Positions 8,255-18,729 are shown, counted from the stretch's first letter. The stretch: 49,960 bases of DNA from Mesorhizobium sp. (GCA_004017275.1 SAKE01000030.1:1-49960), one strand, 5' to 3'. Made by a program: numbers and translations. Notes: generated from the letters alone by a model not told the origin.

Positions 8255-9375
8255 GATCCCATCGCCTCGCAATAGCTGAACAACCGAACCAGTGCTTCTC
8301 GCGATATGTCGCGTTCGACAGCCGACCGGGTTTCGTCGCTGCTTTCATCCAACAGTGCCTGCGCTGCCTCGCGAAGGGCACCAGAGCGGTCGATCCGATC
8401 CAAATCGCCACTTTCGCAGTCGGTCGCGAGCCCGTCCCCGTCCAGTTCCAGATAGGCGAAGTCGGGCGCGGCTACCGCGATCGCCGCTTGAAGGATCGTT
8501 CGCCCACTTAACCGCACCCGGCCAGACGCGGCAATTCGCAGCAAAGTCTGACGCCGCAGATGAGCCGGTGGAAGCAACGCTTCAAATGCCGCGGCGCTGT
8601 CGTCGCCAGACAGCAGATGCAGGGGAGCGGTTTTCCAGGAAAAGCTAGCTGTTTCAACGGCCACGATCTCGGGCACGGCGCCAGGCCCGGCAATGGAAAC
8701 GACAAGGGCCTGACCGGGTGTATCATGCTTGAAACGGTCAGGTTCGGGCGCACCGCTATAACGGCTGCGCTCATTGATGGTGACGGGTCCGTGCCAGTCG
8801 CCAAGTGCCAGATAATCGAGGCCGGCCTTAGTCGCGCGATCTGGTGCAATGACATCGGACGCTGCTGAATCTTCGGAAAAGTTCTGAATAGCGCCATGAG
8901 CAAGGCCGAGCCGGATGGCGCCTTGCGGCGTCGCGGCGCTGTTCATCCACTCGGTAAGGTCGCGACCGGGTCTGCGGGTGGTGCAAGGTGCAGGCAGCAG
9001 CGCCACGTCCGCGCCAATGGTCAGGGTTTCGGGCCGCGTCGCCAGCAGGACATTGTCCGGCACAACGCTGTCCGCTGCACTCCACAATTGATCAGCCAAC
9101 AGGGAATCATGGTTGCCAGGCAGCAATATCCAGCGCAGAGGCGCGCTCTGGCTCATCTCGGCCATGGCCTGCCGCAACATCGCTGGAGTGGGCGTTTCGG
9201 TATCGAACGTATCGCCGGCCAGAAGTATGGTGGATGCACCATGGACGCGTGCCTGCTCTGCCAGCCGGCTGATCGCGCCATGGCGCGCTTCACGGAGCCG
9301 CCCGCGCAGATCCTCTGGCATGTTGCCGAACCGCTTGCCGATATGAAGATCGGAGCTGTGGATGAATCGAAACAT
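8251..9375 (-). CDS. SbcD/Mre11-like metallophosphoesterase nuclease
   Basis: A 374-residue calcineurin-fold nuclease. Metal-binding motifs appear in order: HSSDLHIGKRF (residues 5-15), LLAGDTFD, LLPGNHDS, an isolated His in GLAHGAIQNF, and LALGDWHGP. The last replaces the usual GHxH. The ATG at 9373-9375 (MFRFIHSSDLHIG) is chosen because motif I must lie at the N-terminus; the longer upstream frame overlaps the helicase gene. It is preceded by GGAGACT. It starts 13 bases after the helicase stop and overlaps the ATPase gene by 4 bases, which makes a compact operon. Known SbcD/Mre11 proteins cleave DNA ends and hairpins under control of SbcC/Rad50. A similar role is inferred here. Confidence 0.88.
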   Translation of the reverse strand: MFRFIHSSDLHIGKRFGNMPEDLRGRLREARHGAISRLAEQARVHGASTILLAGDTFDTETPTPAMLRQAMAEMSQSAPLRWILLPGNHDSLLADQLWSAADSVVPDNVLLATRPETLTIGADVALLPAPCTTRRPGRDLTEWMNSAATPQGAIRLGLAHGAIQNFSEDSAASDVIAPDRATKAGLDYLALGDWHGPVTINERSRYSGAPEPDRFKHDTPGQALVVSIAGPGAVPEIVAVETASFSWKTAPLHLLSGDDSAAAFEALLPPAHLRRQTLLRIAASGRVRLSGRTILQAAIAVAAPDFAYLELDGDGLATDCESGDLDRIDRSGALREAAQALLDESSDETRSAVERDISREALVRLFSYCEAMGS

Positions 9376-9388
9376 GGAGTCTCCGAGA

Positions 9389-12300
9389 CTATGTCGATGC
9401 CAGGTTGCGCTGGGCGCGATCGATGGCTTCATCCAGCCGGGAGCGTGAAATCGCCGCAAGTCGCTCGACACCGAGCAGACGTGCAAGGTCGAGAGCGGGG
9501 TCGGACTGTTCCAGAATGTCCTCGTTCGCAACGACGACAGCGGCCAGCTCGGCGATTGGAATGTCGGCAATGGACCGGCGGGCATCGGCATCGAACGGCA
9601 TGCGATAATCAAGCAGGTCGACCACCGTCCCTCTCTTCCATAGGAAGCTGCCGCTGGATTCTTCAGTTCTATCGAACTCGCGCAGATGCAGGTCGATCCG
9701 CTCCCGAATCTTGTTGCCCGTTCTGAGCCAGCCATGCGCCCGTGCGATGCGCTGCGCAAGGACGTCATCTCGCAGAGGTCCTTCCTGCTCGATCACCGCG
9801 TCGACCATGGACCGCAGCGTGCCTCGGTAGACGAAGTCATAAAACTGATCCGGGCTGGTGGAAAATCCGGTTAGATCAGTCAGGCGATAACGGCCGCCCG
9901 TCGGTACGGTATCATGCGTCGAATGCGCGGCCGCAGGCAAAATTCCTGCAGATGCCGATGGGCGCTCTCCCGTCGCGAGGGGAGCGGCGACAAGTTCTGG
10001 CTCTGATTTTATCGACGGATGTTCCGGTTCGCCGGCCGATGCTAGGTCTTCGGCTGGCAATGGGTCCATGGGGTCGACCTTATGTCCCATGTCCCAATGG
10101 ATCGCGGCTTCACTTTCCTGTTGTTCAGCCTGTTTGCGACGGCTTTCCTCGAGCAGCGCGGCCAGGCTGGCATGAAGCCTCTCGGTGCAACCTTCGAGAT
10201 CAAACCACCAATCGGTTGACCATACCCGGACAATGTTCCACCCGAGGCCGCGCAGGACCTGCTCGCGGACCTTGTCTCGATCTCGCGCCGTGGCAGAACT
10301 GTGATAGGTCGCGCCGTCGCATTCGACCCCAGCCAGATAGGCGCCGGCGAGATCGGGATGCCGGATCCCTATATCCACTCGAAAGCCCGAAATGCCGACT
10401 TGAGGAACGATGGTCCATCCGCGCTTCTCAAGCTCGGCAGCGACGGCCTCCTCGAAAGGGGATTCCAGGGCTCCGACCGATCCGCGTTCCTGCGCTGGCA
10501 ATGCCACAGCGCCGCGTTCGGCAAAATCGAGAAAGGCTTTGAGATGCTGTACGCCGATCGCTTTGGTTCGGTTGGGGTCGATCTGGTCGGCGGCAAAACC
10601 TGAAAATACGATCAGTTCCTGCCGCGCACGCGTCACCGCGACATTCAGCCGGCGTTCGCCGCCGTCCCGATTCAGCGCGCCGAAATCCATGCTGCGCTTG
10701 CCGGCATTATCTTGCGAAAAGGTGATCGAAAACAGGATTATGTCACGCTCGTCCCCTTGGACATTTTCCAGATTCTTGACGATGGCGGGCTCAATACGCT
10801 CGTCGGCAAAGAACCATTCAAGCTCCGGCTCTGTCTGGCGTGCCTTGTCGAAAAGGTCGAGGATGAGCGACTGCTGTTGCGCGTTGAAAGTGATGACTCC
10901 GAGCGTGGGTCGGTCCTTTTCCGGTAGGGCCAGCCAACGCCGCATCCTGCTGACCGCCTCGTCGGTTACCGCTTGGGCTTCGATTCGATTGGTGCGGCTT
11001 TTGCCACGGTCATAGATGCCGGTCGTGATTTTTCGCAGCTGAACTGCCCGATCTTCCACCGTTGGCGAAGGGAATGTGATGAGCCGGTTCTGATAGTAGT
11101 GATGGTTGGAAAAGGCGATCAGCGACTCATTGCGGCTACGATAATGCCAGCGCAGGTCACGTACCGGGATGCCGGCCGCTTTGGCTTCGTCGAGAATGCT
11201 CTCAAGATCCTTTTCGTGTTCGACGACTTCCTCGTCCTCCTCGTTGCGGCCAAAGAAATTGGTGGGCGGCAACTGCTTGGGATCGCCTACGATTATGGTT
11301 TGATGGGCTCGCGCGATGGCACCGACGGCGTCCCAGGTGGTGATCTGCGATGCTTCGTCGAAAATCACCACGTCGAACAGGGCTTGGTCGGGCGGTAGAT
11401 ATTGAGCGATTGAAAGAGGGGACATCAGCATGCACGGCGCGAGCTTGGCAAAGCTCGTCGGCATCGCGCCAATCATCTCGCGGATTGACCGGCTGGGCCG
11501 CTGCATTTCCATCTGATGGCGCAACAGGCCCAACTCGGAATTGCGCGGGACGCCTTGCACAGCCGGCAAACCATGAGCGATGGCACTGATGACGCGAAGG
11601 CTTGCTTGAGCGCGGACAAGATCGTCGATTTCCCGGAAATCTTCGATGGCGTGCTCGTGCTGGAAGCGACGGAAATTCCGCAGCACCGGATCGGCATCCA
11701 GCGTGGCCGGCAGCCACCAGCGTACATAGGCCAGGCGGAACGCGGATTGAGCTTCAGCTGGTCGCACTAGACCCGCCTCGATATCGTCGACCAACGCTCC
11801 CAGATTGTGACTGACAGCCCTGCGACGAATGCCGCACCACGAAGTCCAGTCCCGGAGAAGATGACGGGCGTCGAGCAAGTCTCCCATCGCAGTCGTCAAT
11901 TCGGTCAGCGGGTTATCATGTTCTGCCCAAGAAGGCGTCTTTCCAGCAGGGATCGCAAATTGGGTCTTGGCAGCCTCGAATGCTGCAGAAGCCGCAAGGA
12001 AGCGGGCTGCCCCATAGCGCATCGTGCTATCTGCTGCACCGCTTCGCAGGCTCGGGGCGGTTGCTTGCAGGAGCGCTTTGAAATCCTCCGTGCCGAGGCC
12101 GGGCAGGCGTAGCGTCTGTCGAAGCCTTTCGGCCATCGAGAGTATCTGATCGATACGGTGGGTGTCGGTATCAAGTGCGGCAAATCCGATCGGCTTCCCA
12201 GATAGGATGTTGGCTTCGACAGTGGCCCGGCGGTCCTGCATCAGGCGCAACAGCAGCAAGTCGTGCTGAGGATCGGCTACCCCCTCTGTGACATAGCCTT

Positions 12301-15300
12301 GAAGCAGCTTCTGGACTTTGCGTTTGCCCAACTGACTGTTTGGCCAGAATGCAGAAGCGGCCTGCTGCCATTGCTGCTCTATGTCCTCCACCCGTATGCG
12401 CGCAACGGCAGCCTCGTCATAGCGGGCCGACAGGTCCTTGCGAGACTTGCGATAGTCTCCGATTGCCTCATTGAGAGTGGCGAGGGCTCCCCGCAACTGG
12501 GCGAAATCTCGATCAAAGACAATGCTGACGTCATAGCCGGCACTGTCCTGGAGTGCCGCTGCTAGTTTTCGCAGCGCTTCGAGCTCCGCTTTTGACGCGT
12601 CGCCTTTGGCGCGCAGGCCGATGCTCACCAGGAAGGCGTCGAGTGCGGTCGCTAGAACCTCGGACGCATTCTTGAGGGTCTTTGCCCCTTCGAGCAAATT
12701 GTCCTGCCAGCCTGACGTCCACTCGGTGACATCTATAAGACGCAAGACCGACCGCATCTCCACCGACTGAAATGCGAGACCTGTTTCGGCGGCAATATGC
12801 TCCAGCGCCAGCCGGTTTGCCTCGTCATGGGAATCGCGCGATGGCCAGGACAATCTCGGAGCGTGCTGCCGCTTGTTCTTGAGAGCGATGCCGAGCGCCA
12901 GATAAGGCGTCAGACCATTGACATGGTGCCGATGCAGCGCTTCGACATAGGCATTCAGTTCGTCGCGACGGACGCGAAGCCGCTCGTTGATCGCAATCCA
13001 CTCCGCTGCGTCCACGCGCACGCCGCTTTCCCAGCTGATCCTGAGCTGGGTGAGAAAGTTGCGTCGGTCCGCCTTGCTGGAATGGAGTTCGAGACAATGC
13101 GCGCCCAGGCCATGTTCGCGCAGGCGGCGATACACCACATCGAGCGCCGCCGTCTTCTCGGCCACAAACAGCACGGTTTTGCCAACTGAAAGACAGTTGG
13201 CAATCATGTTGGCAATGGTCTGGCTCTTGCCAGTGCCGGGAGGACCGATGATGACAAAATCGCGACCCTCAGCGGCGGCAAGACTTGCGGCGGTCTGTGA
13301 GGAGTCGGCCGGCAGCAGCAAAACCATGTCGGACGGGGCATAGTGCCGGTCGAGTTCGCGCTCGTCGCGGAATGATGCGCCATTGCCCTCGAAAGCTATC
13401 TCCGGCGTGTCGATCAGATGGCGCACGACACGGTTTTCGCGCAGCGCATCGGTACGCTCGACCAGATCCTTCCACATGAGAAACTTGGCGAAGGAAAAGG
13501 TCGACAGCGCCGTCTCGTCCACCACCTCCATGCCGGGGACGTCGCGCACTGCCTGGCGCATAAGACCGAGCAGCCTCGGCACATCAACGCCGCTTTCGTC
13601 CTCGGGCAGCTCACCGGAAAACTGTGGCAGTTTGAGCTCGAAGTCGCGTTCGAGAAACTGCAACAAGGTTGCGTTGAATCGCGGTTCATCTTCATGGAAG
13701 CGCAAGGTAAAATGCGATGTTGCGCTGCGGCGCTCGATTTTGACCGGTACGAGCAGCAATGGCGCGCGATAGCTGCGCTCGTCCTCGGCCTTCTTCTTCC
13801 AGCGCAGGAAGCCGACCGCCAGGAAGAGCGTATTCGCGCCGCCCTCGGCAAAATCGTTGCGCACTTGCCGGTAAAGATCGATCAGCCGGGATTCCAATTG
13901 ACGCCCATCGAGCGTCGACGGGAGCTCGTCGCGCAGAAGCGCTTCCGCGGCAAAGCCACGCTGGAGGTCACGTCCGTGCACCTCGCGATAGAGGACAGCA
14001 TCCCGCTCGCCCAGTGGATTCTGTTCGGGGAGCGAAATCAGCCGGATCGAAGCGCCTGCCATCAGACGGTCCTCGAGGTAGCCGACGTCAGTACAAAGAA
14101 ACGGAATTGTCTTCTTGGAGTCCGGAAAATTGAGCAGGCGGTTCCGCAGTGTCAAATCGAGGAGCTTTTTCTGCCAGCGGTCGATCCGTCCGGCCGCTGT
14201 CGTCGGCTTTACCTCGACGATCTCGACCGGCAGGGCTACCACGGCCGGTGCGGCTGGCAACGGCAACGCGATTTCGGTTGCCGCCTCTGCATCCACGCTG
14301 CGGCGCGTCGGTTCGTGCGAAGCAAGCGGTGTGATGCCGCCGCTGCGCGAGCGGCGTATATCGATGGCTGCGACAAAGGTGGCTACCTGCGTTTCGTCGA
14401 GCCGCTGTTCGATTGCGTGTTGGGCAGCCTCCAACGTCATCGCCGGCCGATGCGTCACGCCTGTCGTCTCAAACACGATGAGTTCGCGCGATGCCAGCGC
14501 CTTGCGGACCTCCATGGCATCGGGTTCAATGGCGTTGGCGAGCGTCCTTTGTGTCATCCAGACGCCGACGGCCGCGTGTCCCTGAAACATCAAAACGACG
14601 GGATGCAAGCCCGTCGCCTCCAGGGCGGACGCGAATAACAGACTGGTATCGAGACAGGTTGCCAGCTTTTCTGCCGTAATAATTGAGGGACGTCGAATTT
14701 TTTGGCCGCGGCTTTCGAAGCTCGCAGGTGGCTCTGCATAATGCAGCGATAGGCCAGCAATGGCCGAATAAATTGCGGCCGCCAGCATGAATGCGCGTTG
14801 CGGATTGCCGCTTTGATAGCCATCGAGGCTGGAAGGATGACCATGCGCTGCGAGCAGCTCCGCTGCGGAACGCAGCAGTCCTGCGATCGCCGGGTCGTTC
14901 GGCATGACGAATGCGGCGAGCAATTGCGCCATATCGACGACGCCACCCCATTCGTCGCGGGCAAGCAGGCGCACCGCAACGCGCTGCTCGGCCAGCACTG
15001 CGCCTCCTGAGGTTAGGCGCAACGTTATCTCCCCGCGCTCAGCCTCGTTGAGACCGGCCAGATAGCCGGCGTCGAGATCGATTTTTCGATCGCTTAAGGG
15101 AAGCCGGTCGCCAGCAACGATCCGATCAATTGTCCAGCTTTTGGCGCGCAAAAAAGGGGGGTTCGATGTCAGCTCGAGAGTGCATTTTTCGAAACCCTGC
15201 TGGGTCGGGTTGTTGAGCGCGATAGACCGGATCACCGGAATAGCATTTTGGAAGGACGCATATGTAAAGCTGGCGGCGATGTCCGCCACGACTTCTATTA

Positions 15301-15352
15301 CGGGCGCGGCTGATATACCGGCAGCATCGCCAGTCTCCGAACTCGTTTCCAT
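9389..15352 (-). CDS. Giant helicase-nuclease: DUF4011, SF1 helicase, Vsr/MTES_1575-like REase, DUF3320
   Basis: A 1,987-residue protein with, in order: a beta-rich N-terminus; a transglutaminase-like segment around residues 230-266 (TCLDTSLLFASALEATGLHP, then FQGHAAVGVW); and a DUF4011 entry around 390 (DRWQKKLLDLTLRNRLLNF). The SF1 helicase core follows, with Walker A GPPGTGKS (703-710), motif II DEAS (1332-1335), GDPKQLPPTNFF, and the C-terminal motifs VQGDERDIILFS and LNVAVTRAR. Next is a Vsr-like PD-(D/E)XK nuclease, with FRVDIGIR and ECDGATYH at about 1677-1684. A DUF3320-type C-terminus follows. The start METSSETGD at 15350-15352 has AGGGGA upstream. It is the first gene of an operon with SbcD- and SbcC-like genes. 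Proteins of this build are frequent in defence islands. The three-gene combination is not one I can name. Confidence 0.85.
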   Translation of the reverse strand: METSSETGDAAGISAAPVIEVVADIAASFTYASFQNAIPVIRSIALNNPTQQGFEKCTLELTSNPPFLRAKSWTIDRIVAGDRLPLSDRKIDLDAGYLAGLNEAERGEITLRLTSGGAVLAEQRVAVRLLARDEWGGVVDMAQLLAAFVMPNDPAIAGLLRSAAELLAAHGHPSSLDGYQSGNPQRAFMLAAAIYSAIAGLSLHYAEPPASFESRGQKIRRPSIITAEKLATCLDTSLLFASALEATGLHPVVLMFQGHAAVGVWMTQRTLANAIEPDAMEVRKALASRELIVFETTGVTHRPAMTLEAAQHAIEQRLDETQVATFVAAIDIRRSRSGGITPLASHEPTRRSVDAEAATEIALPLPAAPAVVALPVEIVEVKPTTAAGRIDRWQKKLLDLTLRNRLLNFPDSKKTIPFLCTDVGYLEDRLMAGASIRLISLPEQNPLGERDAVLYREVHGRDLQRGFAAEALLRDELPSTLDGRQLESRLIDLYRQVRNDFAEGGANTLFLAVGFLRWKKKAEDERSYRAPLLLVPVKIERRSATSHFTLRFHEDEPRFNATLLQFLERDFELKLPQFSGELPEDESGVDVPRLLGLMRQAVRDVPGMEVVDETALSTFSFAKFLMWKDLVERTDALRENRVVRHLIDTPEIAFEGNGASFRDERELDRHYAPSDMVLLLPADSSQTAASLAAAEGRDFVIIGPPGTGKSQTIANMIANCLSVGKTVLFVAEKTAALDVVYRRLREHGLGAHCLELHSSKADRRNFLTQLRISWESGVRVDAAEWIAINERLRVRRDELNAYVEALHRHHVNGLTPYLALGIALKNKRQHAPRLSWPSRDSHDEANRLALEHIAAETGLAFQSVEMRSVLRLIDVTEWTSGWQDNLLEGAKTLKNASEVLATALDAFLVSIGLRAKGDASKAELEALRKLAAALQDSAGYDVSIVFDRDFAQLRGALATLNEAIGDYRKSRKDLSARYDEAAVARIRVEDIEQQWQQAASAFWPNSQLGKRKVQKLLQGYVTEGVADPQHDLLLLRLMQDRRATVEANILSGKPIGFAALDTDTHRIDQILSMAERLRQTLRLPGLGTEDFKALLQATAPSLRSGAADSTMRYGAARFLAASAAFEAAKTQFAIPAGKTPSWAEHDNPLTELTTAMGDLLDARHLLRDWTSWCGIRRRAVSHNLGALVDDIEAGLVRPAEAQSAFRLAYVRWWLPATLDADPVLRNFRRFQHEHAIEDFREIDDLVRAQASLRVISAIAHGLPAVQGVPRNSELGLLRHQMEMQRPSRSIREMIGAMPTSFAKLAPCMLMSPLSIAQYLPPDQALFDVVIFDEASQITTWDAVGAIARAHQTIIVGDPKQLPPTNFFGRNEEDEEVVEHEKDLESILDEAKAAGIPVRDLRWHYRSRNESLIAFSNHHYYQNRLITFPSPTVEDRAVQLRKITTGIYDRGKSRTNRIEAQAVTDEAVSRMRRWLALPEKDRPTLGVITFNAQQQSLILDLFDKARQTEPELEWFFADERIEPAIVKNLENVQGDERDIILFSITFSQDNAGKRSMDFGALNRDGGERRLNVAVTRARQELIVFSGFAADQIDPNRTKAIGVQHLKAFLDFAERGAVALPAQERGSVGALESPFEEAVAAELEKRGWTIVPQVGISGFRVDIGIRHPDLAGAYLAGVECDGATYHSSATARDRDKVREQVLRGLGWNIVRVWSTDWWFDLEGCTERLHASLAALLEESRRKQAEQQESEAAIHWDMGHKVDPMDPLPAEDLASAGEPEHPSIKSEPELVAAPLATGERPSASAGILPAAAHSTHDTVPTGGRYRLTDLTGFSTSPDQFYDFVYRGTLRSMVDAVIEQEGPLRDDVLAQRIARAHGWLRTGNKIRERIDLHLREFDRTEESSGSFLWKRGTVVDLLDYRMPFDADARRSIADIPIAELAAVVVANEDILEQSDPALDLARLLGVERLAAISRSRLDEAIDRAQRNLAST

Positions 15353-16023
15353 ACCCCATCCCCTATTTTCATTTACGATAGAACTTTGCCGCCAGAATTT
15401 GAAAGTAAATTCTCGGTATGGTCGCCGCTTATGTCCAGCAGCATAGATTTCTAAAAGTGTTACCGCCCAGATAACGGTCGAAATGGAGACAGGCGATAAT
15501 CGGTCGTCACGATTGGAGGGGATCCAAAAGTCGCGGAAATCGGAGCGCCGGCGCACGCTGCTGAAACCCAAGACGGGCAGGACGTCATCCGCAAATGTGT
15601 GGCGGTCCGGGCGCCATGGACCAAGCGTTGCGCGCCTATCGCGAGCGCTGTCGTGGCGCCTATCGCGGACTCGGACCCAGCCCGACAGTGACGGCGAACC
15701 TCGATCGGCCTATCGGTGAGGCGGTCGAATTCCGCCCATAGACTATCGAAAGGCACGCACTTCCAGCTCTATCTCCTCGTACGCGTTGCCGGCTACCTAA
15801 ATTCGTGCGCGCGGTCCAATGCCTTTGATTGCTGATGTCGTTGTGGAGACGTTTGATCGCTGAAGCATTTGTTTGCTGACCTAGCGGCGCGGGGGGAGGT
15901 CATTTATTGGGTACATCTCCAGCACTCTATGTGCGATCGCGAGGAAAATTTGTCCAGACAAGCGAATTCATCGAATCTGGACTAATCAATAAGTATAATG
16001 ATGGTAAGATTCGGGGGGCAGGA
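15353..16023. other. Divergent intergenic region between the helicase operon and the RloC-like gene
   Basis: About 670 bases separate the two divergent starts. Both promoters must lie here, but no clear -35/-10 pair or operator was identified. Open frames in the middle (15460-15756) are low-complexity, so I do not call a gene. Confidence 0.45.
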
Positions 16024-18708
16024 ATGGCCGAGGTTGGACTTTTGGAATGGGCGGATAAGCAGCCCGACTGGATTAGGGATGCCTTAAGAAGACACGCCGC
16101 GCGGCCGGGCTTCAACCTCGAGCAGGAGGATAAGGCCGGTGTAACAGCTCGGGTCCGCCACGTCGGTGGATTTACCGCTGATCTGCCCGAATGCTCTCCG
16201 CTCTCGGCGGAGCATTTGAGGGCCAACAGTTCGAACGAGCCGCGCGCGGTGCTTTGCTCACTCGGCCCCGTCAAGCATTTGAACCGCCTCGCCGAAGAGC
16301 AGCAACTGCGTTTCGCCACCGATGGCATCACCATTATCTACGGCGACAATGGAAGCGGAAAGAGCGGCTATTGCCGGATCGCGAAGAAGCTTTGCCGTAG
16401 TCTGACGGCGGATGATCTTCTTGGCAACGTGTTCGAGATCGGCACCAAACCGCCAGCCGAAGTGCTTGTCCGGTTTCTCGAAGAGGGTGCTACGGAACCG
16501 ACCCCCATAACCTGGAAGGACGGAACGCTGCCCCCCGCGTCAATTGCACGGATCTCCGTTTTCGACTCCGCGAACGCTCGCCTCTACGTCGATAAGCAAA
16601 ACCGTATCGGTTTTCTGCCCGCAGCCATCGCGCTTCTCGAAAGCCATGGACGTCACCGCACCGAGCTCGAAGCCGACTTCCGGGAAGAAATCAAAGCGAT
16701 CGAAAAGAACCTAAAGACACCATTGCCGAGTGGGTACACAGCTGCCGGCGCGGTCGTAAAGCTGCTGGCTCGTCTCGAAATCAAGTCAAAGGACGTGATG
16801 CCTTCCGCAGCCGAAATCAAAAACCTCGCTGCCCTCTCAGAGCAGGACATGGCTGATCTCGCTGGCCTCGAACAGGCTCTGGCAAGCGACCCTTCAACGA
16901 TGGCGACAAAGCGTCGGCGTGCCAAGGCGGCCTTGGAAAAACTGCTGACTGCATCTGAACAGATCGACGCGGCTCTCTCAGCGGCGGCCCTCGAGATTTA
17001 TCGCAATCTATATGCAACAGCCGATTCTACAGCGCAGGCTGCACAACTTGCCGCCTCAGGAGCGTTCGCGACTATGCCGTTGAGCGGCGTTGGGCTTTCT
17101 CCCTGGCGGTATATGTTCGACCATGCACGAGCCTATTTAGCGAGCGTCACTGGCATCGATCATCAGCACTTGCCAGATCAGGAAGGCGATCGTTGCATGC
17201 TCTGCCAGGAGCCGATGACGGCGGACGCCGCGGGGCGGATCCAATCCTTCAATGACTTCGTAACGGGCGCCGCAAATAAGGCGGCGCAAGTCGCATCTAT
17301 TGCCCATGAAGAGGCCCTGCGCCAAATCAAAGGACTCACCATTGCGACCGGGGAGGCGGTTGAGGCGGCTCTCGGAGAGTTTGGCGATCTGTCCGCCGCA
17401 CGCAAGGCGATGGTGGCCCTGATCTCGGCATATTATGTCGAGGCAGGTAAAAGGCGTGATGCAATTGTCGTTGCGGCTGCGCTGTCCGAGTACGCTGCGT
17501 TCCCGCAACTTGCGGCGCCAGTTGCATCGAAACTCCGAACGGAGGCGGAGGCGCTAGAGGCCGAAGCGCTGACGGACGACAAGGCAGCGGCCGACGACGG
17601 GAACCGCGCTACCGATCGAGCTCGTCGCGATACACTCAAGGATCGGAAAAAACTGGGCGACGATCTCACCATCGTTCTCGCGCGCTTGGCGAATCTCGAA
17701 GAGCGGCGCAAGCTTCTCTCATGCTGCGATGCTGTCGAAACAGGCTCGGTGTCACGGCAGATGACGTCGCTTCGACGAAGCCTCGTCATGCAGGATCTCG
17801 AAAAGCGCGTCGTCGCCGAGATTGAGACTCTGGCGTTAACGCACATCCCGTTCGCAGTTAATGATCGTAGTCAAGATGGGCAGAGCTATTTCGAGGTCGG
17901 GCTCAACGCGGCAAAAGCGATCTCAAACAGCAAGGTCTTAAGCGAAGGAGAGCAGCGCGCGCTTGCCCTGGCCTGTTTCTTAGCCGAGGTCGGAGGAGAC
18001 ACATCGCGTCAAGGCATGATCATCGACGACCCCGTGTCATCTCTCGACCATGTTCGGATCAGGCGGGTCGCGGCAAGGCTCGTAAAAGAAGCGGCCACAG
18101 GACGTCAGATTATTATTTTCACCCATAATCTTCTGTTCTTCAACGAGGTGGTTGACGCAGCTGCGCAGGCCAATCCGCCGATTCCCCTTGTTCGAAACTA
18201 CATCAACAAGTCCGAATCTGCCGGTTTTGGCTTGATTAGCGAAACTGACGAGCCGTGGATCGCACAGTCTGTCACGAAGCGCATCGAGACTCTCAAGACG
18301 CGCCTGAAGAGCTTCGACGGCGCCACTGATTTCACCACCGATGCTTGGCGAAGGTCAGCGAAGGATTTCTACAGCGATCTTCGGGAAACCTGGGAGAGGC
18401 TCGTTGAAGAAATCCTGCTCGGTAAAGTCGTCGAGCGATTTAACAGCGATGTCAAGACACAGAGCCTGAAGGGTGTGGTGGTCGAGGACGAAGACCACAA
18501 GCGAATCTATTGGGCCATGAAGCGAGTTTCGGAGCGTTCTGGACATGACATGGCGTCCGCCAAGGCCATTCCAGTTCCAACACCAAACGATATGAAGAGC
18601 GATCTTGATGGAATTGACCAATATCGTATCGACACCACCAAACGAAAAAAGGATGCCGAAAAGCGCCGGATTGAATTCGAACAGCCTCCCAAGGCGACTG
18701 TACTCTAG
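16024..18708 (+). CDS. RloC-like ATPase with zinc hook; possible anticodon nuclease
   Basis: An 894-residue ABC/SMC-type ATPase (AAA_13-like). Walker A GDNGSGKS is at residues 107-114. A CMLC zinc-hook motif is at 391-394 inside predicted coiled coil. The signature LSEGEQRALAL is at about 639-649, Walker B MIIDDPVSSLD at about 665-675, and an H-loop IIIFTHN follows. The C-terminal domain has Arg792, Glu796 and His841. Their R-x3-E spacing and a downstream His resemble the catalytic triad of PrrC/RloC tRNA anticodon nucleases. The nuclease activity is inferred from this pattern only. The ATG at 16024 is preferred (GGCAGGA upstream; MAEVGLLEWADKQPDW is a typical opening) over an upstream TTG at 15907. 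The gene stands divergent to the helicase operon. Confidence 0.75.
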   Translation: MAEVGLLEWADKQPDWIRDALRRHAARPGFNLEQEDKAGVTARVRHVGGFTADLPECSPLSAEHLRANSSNEPRAVLCSLGPVKHLNRLAEEQQLRFATDGITIIYGDNGSGKSGYCRIAKKLCRSLTADDLLGNVFEIGTKPPAEVLVRFLEEGATEPTPITWKDGTLPPASIARISVFDSANARLYVDKQNRIGFLPAAIALLESHGRHRTELEADFREEIKAIEKNLKTPLPSGYTAAGAVVKLLARLEIKSKDVMPSAAEIKNLAALSEQDMADLAGLEQALASDPSTMATKRRRAKAALEKLLTASEQIDAALSAAALEIYRNLYATADSTAQAAQLAASGAFATMPLSGVGLSPWRYMFDHARAYLASVTGIDHQHLPDQEGDRCMLCQEPMTADAAGRIQSFNDFVTGAANKAAQVASIAHEEALRQIKGLTIATGEAVEAALGEFGDLSAARKAMVALISAYYVEAGKRRDAIVVAAALSEYAAFPQLAAPVASKLRTEAEALEAEALTDDKAAADDGNRATDRARRDTLKDRKKLGDDLTIVLARLANLEERRKLLSCCDAVETGSVSRQMTSLRRSLVMQDLEKRVVAEIETLALTHIPFAVNDRSQDGQSYFEVGLNAAKAISNSKVLSEGEQRALALACFLAEVGGDTSRQGMIIDDPVSSLDHVRIRRVAARLVKEAATGRQIIIFTHNLLFFNEVVDAAAQANPPIPLVRNYINKSESAGFGLISETDEPWIAQSVTKRIETLKTRLKSFDGATDFTTDAWRRSAKDFYSDLRETWERLVEEILLGKVVERFNSDVKTQSLKGVVVEDEDHKRIYWAMKRVSERSGHDMASAKAIPVPTPNDMKSDLDGIDQYRIDTTKRKKDAEKRRIEFEQPPKATVL

Positions 18709-18729
18709 CCTAATGACTATTGTCGTGTA

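Noticed and set aside
13418..14638. 406-codon plus-strand frame opposite the giant helicase gene
   Set aside because: It is an antisense shadow of a clearly conserved gene; its translation shows no domain.
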